From assembly GCF_013177695.1 (NCBI RefSeq), contig NZ_WOEY01000011.1, positions 1 to 64,000 of the forward strand: a DNA stretch of 64,000 bases, in the 5' to 3' direction. The notes beneath the pieces were generated by a model. The model was given only the letters and a program-made list of their open reading frames with translations. It had not been told where the DNA came from and searched no databases. The translations under genes and the position numbers were made by a program. Each line of letters begins with the position of its first letter. Position 1 is the stretch's first letter. This document shows positions 9,356 through 17,810 of this stretch, in pieces. Source of the DNA: Paraburkholderia solitsugae. Its GTDB lineage: Bacteria > Pseudomonadota > Gammaproteobacteria > Burkholderiales > Burkholderiaceae.

Positions 9356-10347
9356 CGCTTGATCCTGCGGGTTGCCGGTTGCGGGGCACGCCAGCCGAGT
9401 TCTTCCGAGATCGCACGCGCTTCGCGCTGAACGACCGGAATCAGTTCGTCCATGCGTTCGAGCGACATATACGGAATCGTGCTCGCCACCGACAGCGCCG
9501 CCACCACTGCACCCGATGCATCGCGCACCGGCGCCGCGACGCAACGGATCGAGGCTTCGTTTTCTTCGAGGTCGAAGGTGTAGCCGCCCGCCGCGTAGTT
9601 GGTCATGCGTTGCATGAAGGTCTGCGCGTCGGGGCGGTTATCCGGCTTGAAACTGACGCTGGCGAGCGCGCGCCGCGAGGCTTCGAAGAGCGACTGCCAG
9701 ACGTCCGGCGTGAGGTCGAGCATCATGGCTTTGCCGATGCCCGTCGACGCCAGCGGCATCCGGTGGCCGACGCGCGAGCGCATTTCGAGGCCACGGGTGC
9801 CGGGGATCTTGTCGATGTACAGGACATCATCGCCGTCGCGCACACCGAGGTGGATCGTGTCGAGGGTCTGTTCAGCGAGCGACTCGAGATGCTGGCGCGC
9901 GACCGCGGTGAGCGGCATCTGTTCGAGCGCGATGGTGCCGAGTTCGATCAGCTTCGGGCCGAGCAGATAGCCGCCTTGCACTTGGCGCAGATAGCGCGCC
10001 TGCACGAGGCTGCTCACCAGCCGGTGCGTGGTGCTGCGGGTTGTGCCGAGCGCGGCGCCGAAGGTGCGCAGATCACGCACGCCGGCGGCGGCGGCTTCCA
10101 GAATCGCGAGGCCGCGCAGCAGCGTTTGTGTGCCGGCTTGCTGCGGGGTGATGTCGAGCAGCGTGCTGGGCAAGGCGATTTCGTCGACCACGGGCGGTTG
10201 CGCGCTGGCGCGCGGGGCTTTGGCGGCGTTCGCGGTTTCGACGGCGTTCGCGGCCGGTTGCGGCGCTGCGCGGGTCGCATGATCGGCTGACGGCGCCAGA
10301 TCGGTTTCGGATGCGCCGGCGGCGTGAGTAGGCATCGCTTTGTTCAT
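9352..10347 (-). CDS. IclR-family transcriptional regulator of the sugar operon
   Basis: 331 residues. An Ala/Pro-rich, probably disordered N-terminus (~70 residues) is followed by the IclR winged helix-turn-helix (LLRGLAILEAAAAGVRDLRTFGAALGTTRSTTHRLVSSL, split here as two adjacent segments: LLRGLAILEAAAAGVRDLR and TFGAALGTTRSTTHRLVSSL). The C-terminal effector domain contains MPLASTGIGKA and AAPVRDASGAVVAALSV. It heads the operon and overlaps dgoK by four bases, so it likely controls its own operon in response to a pathway sugar or sugar acid. Two possible ATG starts (10347 and 10335) both lack a clear ribosome site. A palindromic site at 10575-10587 is a candidate operator. Confidence 0.86.
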   Translation of the reverse strand: MNKAMPTHAAGASETDLAPSADHATRAAPQPAANAVETANAAKAPRASAQPPVVDEIALPSTLLDITPQQAGTQTLLRGLAILEAAAAGVRDLRTFGAALGTTRSTTHRLVSSLVQARYLRQVQGGYLLGPKLIELGTIALEQMPLTAVARQHLESLAEQTLDTIHLGVRDGDDVLYIDKIPGTRGLEMRSRVGHRMPLASTGIGKAMMLDLTPDVWQSLFEASRRALASVSFKPDNRPDAQTFMQRMTNYAAGGYTFDLEENEASIRCVAAPVRDASGAVVAALSVASTIPYMSLERMDELIPVVQREARAISEELGWRAPQPATRRIKR

Positions 10348-10631
10348 GGCGATTGGGTTTTCGGTGGTTTTTTGCGCTTACAGCGCGGGGCCGGAGAGGA
10401 CGCCTGTTTTGCTCGCGGCACAGTGCGTGTTGCCTGTGGCACGGGCATGCGGGTGCTGCCTTTGAGGCTTGGGCATGGTTTGGCTTGTCTCCGGTTTTTT
10501 TACTTGCTGTCGCTGGCCGTGGCTGATTTTTCTGCCTCACGGTGCGTGTTGGGTTGGATTGTAGGGCGGTTTTTTTGGAAACTCCAATATGTGAGTGCTG
10601 GATTCATATAATGGGATTTTTGCCTTGCCGG
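10348..10631. other. Intergenic leader of the iclR operon, no gene seen
   Basis: This T/G-rich stretch (on the plus strand) holds no ORF with recognisable coding character. It should contain the promoter of the iclR-led operon, but I could not place a convincing -35/-10 pair on the minus strand. The one distinct feature is the palindrome at 10575-10587. Confidence 0.5.
10575..10587. promoter_or_regulatory. Candidate operator (TTGGA-AAC-TCCAA) upstream of iclR
   Basis: Perfect 5+5 inverted repeat TTGGAAACTCCAA, 228 bp upstream of the iclR start. Some IclR-family operators have TGGAA half-sites arranged as an inverted repeat, so this could be the autoregulatory site. A short palindrome is weak evidence alone. 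Confidence 0.3.
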
Positions 10632-10800
10632 GGGCCGGTTTTTGTCTGTTTGCCTAGGGCGGTGGTCTTTCCCTAGTTTGTTTGTCTTCGCGACGCTTTT
10701 TGTCTGGTTGCCGGCGGGGTCGGGCTTTGCTGGGGTTGTTTGCCTGCGCGGCGCTTGTTTCGTCTGTACGCCTGCGGCGTTGGCCTTTCCTTGAATTCTT
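10632..10800. repeat. Degenerate alternating tandem repeat
   Basis: Reading the plus strand, a motif of the form TTTGTCTGxTTGCCxGCGG..GGCTTTxC recurs about three times, separated by shorter TTTGTTTGxCTxCGCGxCGC blocks, with roughly 58-bp spacing. Copies are clearly diverged. The last copy runs into the left inverted-repeat arm at 10747. No protein-coding potential is evident. Confidence 0.5.
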
Positions 10801-10965
10801 ATTGGTCTATTAGCGTCGCCCCTGTGCGGGGCAGGCCCCTACTTTTCTTTGCCTGCCGCAAAGAAAAGTAGGCAAAAGAAAGCGGCTCACACCGCTAGCT
10901 CATAAGCGGGTCCCCTGGCTCGGAGGGGGCAGTGGTGCATCTGGAATCCGTGTTCTCGCACATTC
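10747..10965 (+). repeat. Left arm of ~215-bp imperfect inverted repeat
   Basis: This arm is the imperfect reverse complement of 11433-11647. Shared blocks include GTACGCCTGCGGCGTTGGCC, CCTTTCCTTGAATTCTTATT, GAAAGCGGCTCA and GGTGCATCTGGAATCCGTG. Mismatches and small indels are scattered, so the arms are diverged copies rather than an assembly duplicate. It contains the palindrome at 10838-10872. Confidence 0.9.
10838..10872. repeat. Perfect 15-bp-stem palindrome, left copy
   Basis: CCTACTTTTCTTTGC, five-base loop CTGCC, then the exact reverse complement. The same stem with the complementary-type loop GGCAG occurs at 11527-11561. A stem this long will form a hairpin in RNA or cruciform DNA. 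It resembles the core of a dispersed palindromic repeat. Confidence 0.9.
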
Positions 10966-11432
10966 CGCCCTGGTGACAAGGCAGTCATACTTCCGGCGGC
11001 GCTGCGCGCGCCGACGCGCATTTCATCAAACCATTCGCTCGTTTTCGCGCCCGACTTCAACTACTCGGCACAGTAGGTCACCGTCCCGCCGCGAATGCGC
11101 ACGACGCTTGGTTTGAAACCCAAGCTCGTATTGCCACGCATCTGTGCATCTCACGGCGAGTAATCGAACGCTGCACCTCGCCGATGCACCCCCTTCGCTT
11201 CAAACGTAGCGGCTGGTCTCCCATGCAGACTCGTCCACGCCGAGGCGAAATCGATGGGCTCCACCACGCGCACCCGAAGCCCTTGGTGTACCACCATGCA
11301 GCCCCGTTCTCGCCGAGGTGAAGCCGACGGCGCCCACCGTGCGTAATCGAAGCCCCACGGTTTCCCATGCGGACCCGTCCGCGACGCACGCAGTGCGGAG
11401 TGGGAGCTGATGAGCGCTTTGTCACTCACGTT
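10966..11432. repeat. Spacer of the inverted-repeat element with ~72-bp tandem units
   Basis: 467 bp between the arms. From about 11150 to 11390, units recur at ~72-bp spacing: CCATGCA at 11221, 11294 and, as CCATGCG, 11365, each followed by a CGTCC/CGTTC..CGCC(GA)GG block. Units 1 and 2 end in a CGAAGCCC block, preceded in unit 2 by CGTAATCGAA, which also occurs upstream near 11158. Minus-strand open frames of 92-115 codons cross this DNA, but their residues simply echo the DNA repeats (Arg/Gly/Trp-rich). I do not call them genes. Confidence 0.7.
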
Positions 11433-11647
11433 GAATGTGCGAGGGCACGGATTCCAGATGCACCACTACCGCAACTGTGCGGGGGACCCGCTTAAGAGTT
11501 AGCGGTTTGAGCCGCTTTCTTTTGCCCCTACTTTTCTTTGCGGCAGGCAAAGAAAAGTAGGTGCCGCCCCGCACAGGGGTGACGCTAATAAACCAATAAG
11601 AATTCAAGGAAAGGCCAACGCCGCAGGCGTACAGACCAAGCGCCGCG
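11433..11647 (-). repeat. Right arm of the inverted repeat
   Basis: Imperfect reverse complement of 10747-10965. It includes palindrome 11527-11561 and ends about 15 bp before the mtgA stop codon at 11662. Short differences such as GTCTATTAG against GTTTATTAG and CGCCCCTGTG against CACCCCTGTG show independent drift of the arms. Confidence 0.9.
11527..11561. repeat. Perfect 15-bp-stem palindrome, right copy
   Basis: Same stem as 10838-10872 (CCTACTTTTCTTTGC and its reverse complement) around the loop GGCAG. Located 101 bp downstream of the mtgA stop; transcripts leaving mtgA would fold it, which could protect or terminate them, though no U-tract follows. Confidence 0.9.
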
Positions 11648-11661
11648 AAGGCAAAAAAAAC

Positions 11662-12384
11662 CTAGTCGGGCAATTCCGCCGCCCCCATCCGCCGCGCAAT
11701 CACGCGCGAACGTTGAGCCAGATATGCCGAGCCCCTGTGCTCGTCAAAGTACTTAGGCTGCGGCAGCATCACCGCCAGCCGTGCCGACTGCCCAGCAGTC
11801 AACTTGGCAGCAGAAGTCTTGTAGTAATAATGCGCGGCCGCCTCAGCGCCATAAACCCCATTCCCCCACTCAACGGAGTTGAGATAGATCTCAAAGATCC
11901 GCTGCTTATCCATCAAGGTCTCAAGCATCCACGTGATGATCAACTCCTGACCCTTACGGATATAACTCTTCTCCCGGGATAAAAACAGATTCCGCGCCAG
12001 CTGCTGGGTAATCGTCGACCCGCCGCGAACAATCTTGCCCTTGGCCTTATTCCGCTCCCACGCCTGCAAAATAGCGTCCGTCTCGTAGCCATTGTTAGTC
12101 ACGAAATTCGCGTCTTCGGAAGCAATAATCGCCCGCTTCAGATTGTGCGAAATCTGCTCATACGGCACCCACGTATGCTGTACCGAAAGATCCGGCCGAT
12201 CCTCCGACAACCGCCATGCATCCGAGCGCATGAAAGCCGTCGACTGGGGATTCACGTAGTTCCAGACCGCGATCTGCGCGAAGTAAAACGCCTGCGTCGC
12301 AAGCCACGCAATCGCCACCACGGCGCCCAGATAAAACATCCATCGCACCGGACCTGGCCGGCTCGCGCGCCGCGTTGCTGTCAT
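11662..12384 (-). CDS. mtgA: Monofunctional biosynthetic peptidoglycan transglycosylase
   Basis: 240-residue inner-membrane glycosyltransferase (GT51) that polymerises lipid II into glycan strands. One N-terminal membrane segment lies at about 15-40. The catalytic Glu is Glu90 in IIASEDANF, followed by [28 protein letters not shown] and [15 protein letters not shown]. There is no transpeptidase domain, which separates it from class A penicillin-binding proteins. Start is the ATG at 12384; the frame extends upstream into aroE and that part is rejected. It lies 61 bp downstream of aroE on the same strand, and this order is common in Burkholderiales. Confidence 0.93.
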   Translation of the reverse strand: MTATRRASRPGPVRWMFYLGAVVAIAWLATQAFYFAQIAVWNYVNPQSTAFMRSDAWRLSEDRPDLSVQHTWVPYEQISHNLKRAIIASEDANFVTNNGYETDAILQAWERNKAKGKIVRGGSTITQQLARNLFLSREKSYIRKGQELIITWMLETLMDKQRIFEIYLNSVEWGNGVYGAEAAAHYYYKTSAAKLTAGQSARLAVMLPQPKYFDEHRGSAYLAQRSRVIARRMGAAELPD

Positions 12385-12445
12385 CGTGCCTGGAGTCCTC
12401 GAGTCGGTGGGTGAGTACGCGTGTTCCGGAAAGTCAAGCAGCGAC

Positions 12446-13309
12446 CTAGGCGTGCGACGGCGCCGCCAACAACGCACGCAACTCGGCCAGCACCGGCGCG
12501 CCATCGGGCCGCACACCACGCCACACGTAAAACGATTCGGCCGCCTGCTCGACCAGCATGCCAAGGCCATCGGCGCCACGCGCACCCAGCTTCCGCGCGT
12601 GCTCCATGAACACCGTCGGATGCGCGCCGTACATCATGTCGTAAGCGAGCGTGCCGCTACCGAACGCGCGGTCGTCACATTCGGGCAACGAAGCGTCCAG
12701 GCTGCCCGCCGTCGCGTTGACGATCACGTCGTACTCGCCGGCTTCGATCGCTCGCGCGCTGCCGCCGGTCAGACGGCAAGCGGCGTCGTGTGCGGCCTGC
12801 GCGAACTGGTCGACGAGCACTTCAGCCTTCGCCGCCGTACGGTTGACGATCGTCAGCGTATGCGGCGCACGGTCCAGCATTGGCAGCACGACACCACGCG
12901 CGGCGCCACCTGCACCAAGCAGCAAAATCCGCGCACCCTTCAACGAAACGCCGAGATTCACTTCGATGTCTCGCACGAGACCGAAGCCGTCCGTGTTGTC
13001 GCCGTAGACACCGCTCGCGTCGAACCGCAATGTGTTCACTGCGCCCGCTGCCGCCGCGCGCGGCGACAGGGTGTCGGCGAATGCATGCGCGTCGAGCTTG
13101 AACGGCACCGTCACGTTCAGGCCGCGTCCGCCCGCTTCGATAAACGCCCGCACATGCGGCACAAAGGCATCGACCGGTGCCAGCAGATGGCCGTACTCGA
13201 TCGGCTCGCCCGTTTGCGCGGCAAAGCGGCCATGAATGAACGGCGATTTGCTATGGCCGACCGGGTTGCCGATGACCGCGTAACGGTCACGTGAATCGCT
13301 AGCGCTCAT
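12446..13309 (-). CDS. aroE: Shikimate dehydrogenase
   Basis: 287-residue NADPH-dependent enzyme reducing 3-dehydroshikimate to shikimate in aromatic amino acid synthesis. The N-terminal [13 protein letters not shown] motif binds substrate. The catalytic Lys is in NVTVPFK (~residue 70), and DNTDGFG lies near 104-110. The nucleotide loop is GAGGAARG with NRT downstream. The C-terminus has DMMYG and [10 protein letters not shown]. The ATG at 13309 overlaps the stop of the RNB-family gene by four bases, suggesting coupled translation. Length and motifs are typical, with nothing missing. Confidence 0.95.
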   Translation of the reverse strand: MSASDSRDRYAVIGNPVGHSKSPFIHGRFAAQTGEPIEYGHLLAPVDAFVPHVRAFIEAGGRGLNVTVPFKLDAHAFADTLSPRAAAAGAVNTLRFDASGVYGDNTDGFGLVRDIEVNLGVSLKGARILLLGAGGAARGVVLPMLDRAPHTLTIVNRTAAKAEVLVDQFAQAAHDAACRLTGGSARAIEAGEYDVIVNATAGSLDASLPECDDRAFGSGTLAYDMMYGAHPTVFMEHARKLGARGADGLGMLVEQAAESFYVWRGVRPDGAPVLAELRALLAAPSHA

Positions 13310-15426
13310 CGCCCTGGCTCCGCGACATGCTGCTGATCGGCTGTGGCATCACCGGAGCCGGCGCCCGCGCCGTCTTCGGCATCGCCCGGTTCAGCCGCGC
13401 CGCCGTCGAGGTCGGCTTCCGCCTGGGCCTCAGCTTCGCCTTCGGCACTTTCCTCAGCCACGTCGATGATTTCTTCGTCGCCCTCGTCGGCTTCTTCAGC
13501 CTCGCTGCCGCTCGTCACGGTGGGCGCGTCGAGCACGTGCAGCAGGCGCACAGACGCTTCGACGGTCAGCTCGTCGATCGACATCACTTCCATTTGCAAA
13601 CGCGTACCACGTGCGTGCACGCCGAGACCCGGTACATGCAGCAGCAGCGGAATCTCTTCGAGGCGCACGAGGTCGCCCTTCACCACCGACGCCACCACCT
13701 GCTTCCGGTTCTCCTGCTTCAGCCACCGCAGGCACCAGAAGTACTCCATGCGGCGCTGGTGATCGGCGTACGCAGTGTAGGTGTCATCGAAACCTTGCAC
13801 GACGGCGAACAGATCGGCGTCCTTCGGCTTGAACGGCGCGGCCAGTTTCGCTGTCACGCCATGCTGAACGCAGGCAAGCAACTGCCACTGGTTCACCAGG
13901 TCGACGTAACGGCGCAGCGGCGACGTGCTCCACGCGTATTGCGTGACGCCCAGGCCTTCGTGCGGCGCCGCATTGGTCTGCATGCGGGTGCGTTTCGGAC
14001 CGGTCGGCGCGCCGAACGCGCGCTGCGAACGATAGATGCCCGGCACGCCGTGGTCGTGCAGGAACGCGCCCCACGACGAGTTGGCAAGAATCGCAAGCTC
14101 CGCGACGATCGTGTCGAGCGGCGAACCACGCCGGCGCGGCGTAATCGTGATGTGCTCGCCTTCCACGTAGAAGTTGAAATCGGTGTTGCGCTGCACTTCG
14201 CGGCGCAGGCCGTAACCGGCGCGCGCGGTCTGGCGCTTTTCGAACAGCGCCTGCGCGAACGGCCACAGGACGGCGATATCTTCCTTGTGCGGATAATCGC
14301 CGGTGCCGGCGGCGAGCGCCTCTTCGGTGACAAGCTCGTCCAGCGTGTTGTGGCGCAAATTGTTCTTCACGAACACGCGCTCGGCGCGCGTTTCGCTCGC
14401 CACGATTTCCTGCGTCTCGCGATTGATGATCACATACAGCGACAGCGCCGGCCGCAAGCCCCCCTCAGCCAGCGTGAACGCTTCGACGACGCTATCGGGC
14501 AACATCGTGATCTTGTCGCCCGGCATATAGACGGTCGACAAACGCGTGCGGGCAATCGCATCAACATCGTCGCCACGCGCGATGCCGAGCGCCGGCGCGG
14601 CGATGTGCACGCCGATCCGCACGCGGCCGTCGGCCAGATGCTCGACGGAGAACGCATCATCGATTTCAGTGGTGGTGATGTCGTCGATCGAGAAGGCCTG
14701 CACGTCGGCTTCCGGCAGATCTTCCGGCAACGCGCCCACCGTGACCGGCGGAAAACCGGTGCCGTGCGGGAAAAACTCGGAGAGGAATTTCGCCTCGTGC
14801 AATGCGCGGGCCGATGGAATCCCGCCGCACTCAAGCATCAGCCGCGCCTGCGAGATGCCGCGCGCCGCGGCCGCGCCTTCGAGCGCCTTGTATTCGATCG
14901 TGTTCTTGTCCGGCCGGGTGAGCAAAGCCAGCGCCTTGCTGCCGCTGAAGCCTTCCGGCAGGCGGCCTGCCTTCAGTTCGTCTTCGTAGCCGGCCTGCAC
15001 CAGCGCCTGCTGACGCTTGCGCTCCAGCCCGGCGAGCGCCATCTTGAGTTGCTCCTGCGGCGCGCGCTGATACATGCCGCGGCCCTTGCGGCGAAAGTAC
15101 ACCGGTGCGCCGTGCATGCGCAGCACCAACGCCGCGCGCTCGATGGAGCCGAACGATTCGCCGAAGTACTCGGCGCCCAGCGCGGCAAACGGAAATTCGT
15201 CATCCGGCGCGCATTCCCACAGGAAGTCCAGATCGATGTCCTGCGCGGCGGCGTCCGCCTGCTGCATCAGCTCGCCGGCGGTCGGTTTTTCGAATTCGAT
15301 CAGCACATCTTTCGCGCGCACCTTGGCGCGCCGGCCGCCCGGCAACTCGACCTGAAAAGCATCGCCCTGGCGCGACAGCACGCTGCCCGCCTTGAAACTG
15401 CCCGATTCCTCGAAGAAAACGTTCAC
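13306..15426 (-). CDS. RNB-domain exoribonuclease (RNase II/R family)
   Basis: 706-residue 3'-5' exoribonuclease. The RNB catalytic domain starts near residue 245 with FSIDDITTTEIDDAFS. The usual four-aspartate cluster appears as D..E.DD, with one Asp replaced by Glu. That substitution is also seen in bacterial and organellar RNase II relatives outside the E. coli pair. The C-terminal ~65 residues are Glu/Asp/Ala/Gly-rich and probably disordered. The GTG start at 15426 is fixed by an in-frame TGA directly before it. It precedes aroE with a 4-bp overlap. I leave the symbol blank because family-wide naming (rnr/rnb) would imply an orthology I cannot show. Confidence 0.88.
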   Translation of the reverse strand: MNVFFEESGSFKAGSVLSRQGDAFQVELPGGRRAKVRAKDVLIEFEKPTAGELMQQADAAAQDIDLDFLWECAPDDEFPFAALGAEYFGESFGSIERAALVLRMHGAPVYFRRKGRGMYQRAPQEQLKMALAGLERKRQQALVQAGYEDELKAGRLPEGFSGSKALALLTRPDKNTIEYKALEGAAAARGISQARLMLECGGIPSARALHEAKFLSEFFPHGTGFPPVTVGALPEDLPEADVQAFSIDDITTTEIDDAFSVEHLADGRVRIGVHIAAPALGIARGDDVDAIARTRLSTVYMPGDKITMLPDSVVEAFTLAEGGLRPALSLYVIINRETQEIVASETRAERVFVKNNLRHNTLDELVTEEALAAGTGDYPHKEDIAVLWPFAQALFEKRQTARAGYGLRREVQRNTDFNFYVEGEHITITPRRRGSPLDTIVAELAILANSSWGAFLHDHGVPGIYRSQRAFGAPTGPKRTRMQTNAAPHEGLGVTQYAWSTSPLRRYVDLVNQWQLLACVQHGVTAKLAAPFKPKDADLFAVVQGFDDTYTAYADHQRRMEYFWCLRWLKQENRKQVVASVVKGDLVRLEEIPLLLHVPGLGVHARGTRLQMEVMSIDELTVEASVRLLHVLDAPTVTSGSEAEEADEGDEEIIDVAEESAEGEAEAQAEADLDGGAAEPGDAEDGAGAGSGDATADQQHVAEPGR

Positions 15427-15603
15427 TCAATACTCTCGTTCTGACTTGCATCTGCCGGCGCGCCCGATTGGGTTCAGCTATCGGTCACTGCGTGCGCGGC
15501 ACGGCAACGTGTTCGTGGTAGTGGATCCGCGGCGCGATACGCGCGCGCCGGCGGCATGAATCTGGTGATCCGCAACGACCTCGCTGCAGGATCGTCGGCA
15601 CTG

Positions 15604-16206
15604 TCAGGCCACTTCGCGCGGCGCTGGCGGCTGAACGTCTTCGGCGTCGCAAAAGGCCAGCACCTCGTCGACGTACTGCGCGAATTCGCTGATCGCGTGG
15701 TCACTCCCTTCGATCAGCGTAGTGCGTGCGCCCGGATAGTGCGCAAGCATTTCGCGGTAATCGAGCACTTCGTCGCCGGTGGCGGCCATCAAATAATAGC
15801 GTTCGGGCCGCGTGATCGACGCAACGCCCAGCGCGCGCAGCTCGTCCAGATGATGCGGCTCGACCGTGATGCTACCGCCGCCGTGCCACAACGGCTGCTC
15901 GCCGAGATAGGCGCTCAGGTCGCGCTGCGGCACGACCGCCGGGTTCAGCAGCACCGCCGGCCAGCCGTGTTTCTCGGCGAGATGCGTGGCGAAGTAGCCG
16001 CCGAGCGAACTGCCGATCACCGTCACGTTTTTCGGCTTCGCCGCCGCCACCAGCGATTCGGCGAGCGCTACGGTCTCGAACGGCGAGACCGGCAGCATCG
16101 GGCAGCACCATTCGTCGCTACGGCCGAGTTCGACGAGGCGAGCCGCCAGCACGCGCGCCTTGAACGAATTGGGTGACGAACGGAAACCGTGCAGATAAAG
16201 GATCAC
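15604..16206 (-). CDS. YqiA/YcfP-type alpha/beta-fold hydrolase
   Basis: 200-residue small alpha/beta-hydrolase related to E. coli YqiA esterase. The chain begins MILYLHGFRSSP (oxyanion-type HG). The nucleophile elbow is GSSLGGYFA near residue 65, and Asp and His candidates are in ATGDEVLDY and EGSDHAI. It starts with GTG at 16206, overlapping the mpl stop (GTGA), so it is probably co-translated with mpl. The physiological substrate is unknown. The 177 bp between its stop and the RNB gene hold nothing I can identify. Confidence 0.85.
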   Translation of the reverse strand: MILYLHGFRSSPNSFKARVLAARLVELGRSDEWCCPMLPVSPFETVALAESLVAAAKPKNVTVIGSSLGGYFATHLAEKHGWPAVLLNPAVVPQRDLSAYLGEQPLWHGGGSITVEPHHLDELRALGVASITRPERYYLMAATGDEVLDYREMLAHYPGARTTLIEGSDHAISEFAQYVDEVLAFCDAEDVQPPAPREVA

Positions 16207-17597
16207 GACGTGCCTCGCGCGGAAAGTGCGTCGAGCAGCTTCTGATGGACACCGCCGAAGCCGCCGTTGCTCATGACCAGAATCTGGTCGCCGGGGCGTG
16301 CGGCGTGAACCACCGCTTTGACCAGCGCGTCGAGGTTGTCGAAAGCCTGCGCTTTGCCGCCGAGCGGCGCGAGCGCTTCGCCGAGATCCCAGCCGAGTGC
16401 GTCGCGGCCAGCCGGCGCGCCGTAGCCGAACACGAGATCGGCATCGGCCAGACTCGCCGGCAGTTGCGCTTTCATCACGCCGAGCTTCATGGTGTTCGAA
16501 CGCGGCTCCAGCACGGCAAGAATTCGCGTGTTGTCGTGGCCGACGCGTGCGCGCAACCCGGCCACCGTGGTTTCGATTGCCGTGGGGTGATGGGCGAAAT
16601 CGTCGTAGACGGTCACGCCGTCAACGCTGCCGCGCACTTCCATGCGGCGCTTTACATTCCGGAAGCTCGCCAGCGACTTCGCGGCTTGCGTCGGCGGCAC
16701 GCCGACATGACGCGCGGCGGCGATCGCGGCCAGCGCGTTCATGCGGTTATGCTCGCCCTGCACCTGCCACTCGACCACGCCGACGCGCTCGCTGTTGTGA
16801 TACACGGCAAAACGCTCGTCGACCGGCACGCCGTCTTCCGCCGGCAAGGTTTCCCAGCCCCCTTGCACGCCGAACCGCTCGACTTCGCTCCAGCAGCCGC
16901 GCGTCAGCACGCGCTCCAGCGCGTCTTCACGACCGTTCGTGACGATACGGCCAATGCCCGGCACCGTGCGGATCAGGTGATGGAACTGCGTTTCGATCGC
17001 CGCCAGATCCGGGAAAATGTCGGCGTGATCGAACTCGAGGTTGTTCAGGACCGCGGTTTTAGGCCGGTAGTGCACGAACTTGGAACGCTTGTCGAAAAAG
17101 GCCGTGTCGTACTCGTCAGCCTCGATGACGAAGAAGCTCGAATCGGTCAGCCGCGCCGACACCCCGAAATTCAGCGGCACGCCGCCGATCAGGAAGCCCG
17201 GATTGAGGCCCGCGTCTTCGAGCAACCAGGTCAGCATCGAACTGGTCGTGGTCTTGCCGTGCGTGCCGGCCACCGCCAGCACCCACTTGCCGTTCAGCAC
17301 ATGCTCGCCGAGCCACTGCGGACCGGAAACATAAGGCAGGCCACGATCGAGGATCGCTTCCATCAGCGGGTTGCCGCGCGAGACCACATTGCCGATCACG
17401 AACAGATCCGCGTTGAGGCCATTCAATTGCTCCGCGTCATAACCTTCGATCAGACGAATGCCTTGCGCCTCGAGTTGCGTGCTCATTGGCGGGTAGACAC
17501 CGGCGTCGCAGCCCGTCACGGTGTGACCCGCGCCGCGCGCGAGGACCGCGAGTCCGCCCATGAACGTGCCGCAGATGCCGAGGATGTGGATGTGCAT
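16203..17597 (-). CDS. mpl: UDP-MurNAc:L-Ala-gamma-D-Glu-meso-DAP ligase (murein recycling)
   Basis: 464-residue Mur ligase. It reattaches recycled murein tripeptide to UDP-N-acetylmuramate with ATP in the cytoplasm. The N-terminal Rossmann part begins MHIHILGICGTFMGG, the P-loop is GTHGKTTTSSML near residue 115, and the C-terminal domain has DDFAHHPTAI and EPRSNTM. Tripeptide ligation rather than MurC activity follows from IGGVPLNFGVSARL and the HIHILGICGTF start. I chose the ATG at 17597; 25 further in-frame codons upstream look non-coding. With ampD elsewhere in this window, two steps of murein recycling are visible. Confidence 0.93.
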   Translation of the reverse strand: MHIHILGICGTFMGGLAVLARGAGHTVTGCDAGVYPPMSTQLEAQGIRLIEGYDAEQLNGLNADLFVIGNVVSRGNPLMEAILDRGLPYVSGPQWLGEHVLNGKWVLAVAGTHGKTTTSSMLTWLLEDAGLNPGFLIGGVPLNFGVSARLTDSSFFVIEADEYDTAFFDKRSKFVHYRPKTAVLNNLEFDHADIFPDLAAIETQFHHLIRTVPGIGRIVTNGREDALERVLTRGCWSEVERFGVQGGWETLPAEDGVPVDERFAVYHNSERVGVVEWQVQGEHNRMNALAAIAAARHVGVPPTQAAKSLASFRNVKRRMEVRGSVDGVTVYDDFAHHPTAIETTVAGLRARVGHDNTRILAVLEPRSNTMKLGVMKAQLPASLADADLVFGYGAPAGRDALGWDLGEALAPLGGKAQAFDNLDALVKAVVHAARPGDQILVMSNGGFGGVHQKLLDALSARGTS

Positions 17598-17810
17598 AAG
17601 CCTGTCGTGCCGCGCGGGCGTATTTTGCAAGGGATGGGAGTGCAGAGGAGCGGCCGAAACGACCGTCTGCAAAGGACGCTATTGTAACCGACGCCTTTCC
17701 ATCGCCCTATGCGCGGGGGCCGCGAAGGTGGCCGCCCGCCTCGCCGACGCGAAGCACCCGGCGCGAACCGCCCAGAAAGGGCTGTCATCAATCTCTAGTA
17801 TGATTGAGAG

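Noticed and set aside
11078..11429. Two minus-strand ORFs of 92-115 codons inside the repeat element
   Set aside because: Their residues repeat in step with the 72-bp DNA units, no ribosome site is clear, and no domain is visible.
10747..11647. Possible insertion sequence
   Set aside because: No transposase frame lies between the arms, and I saw no convincing target-site duplication, so I call it a repeat element rather than an IS.
13327..15444. 705-codon plus-strand ORF opposite the RNB exoribonuclease gene
   Set aside because: Antisense shadow with no domain; the minus-strand gene is clear.
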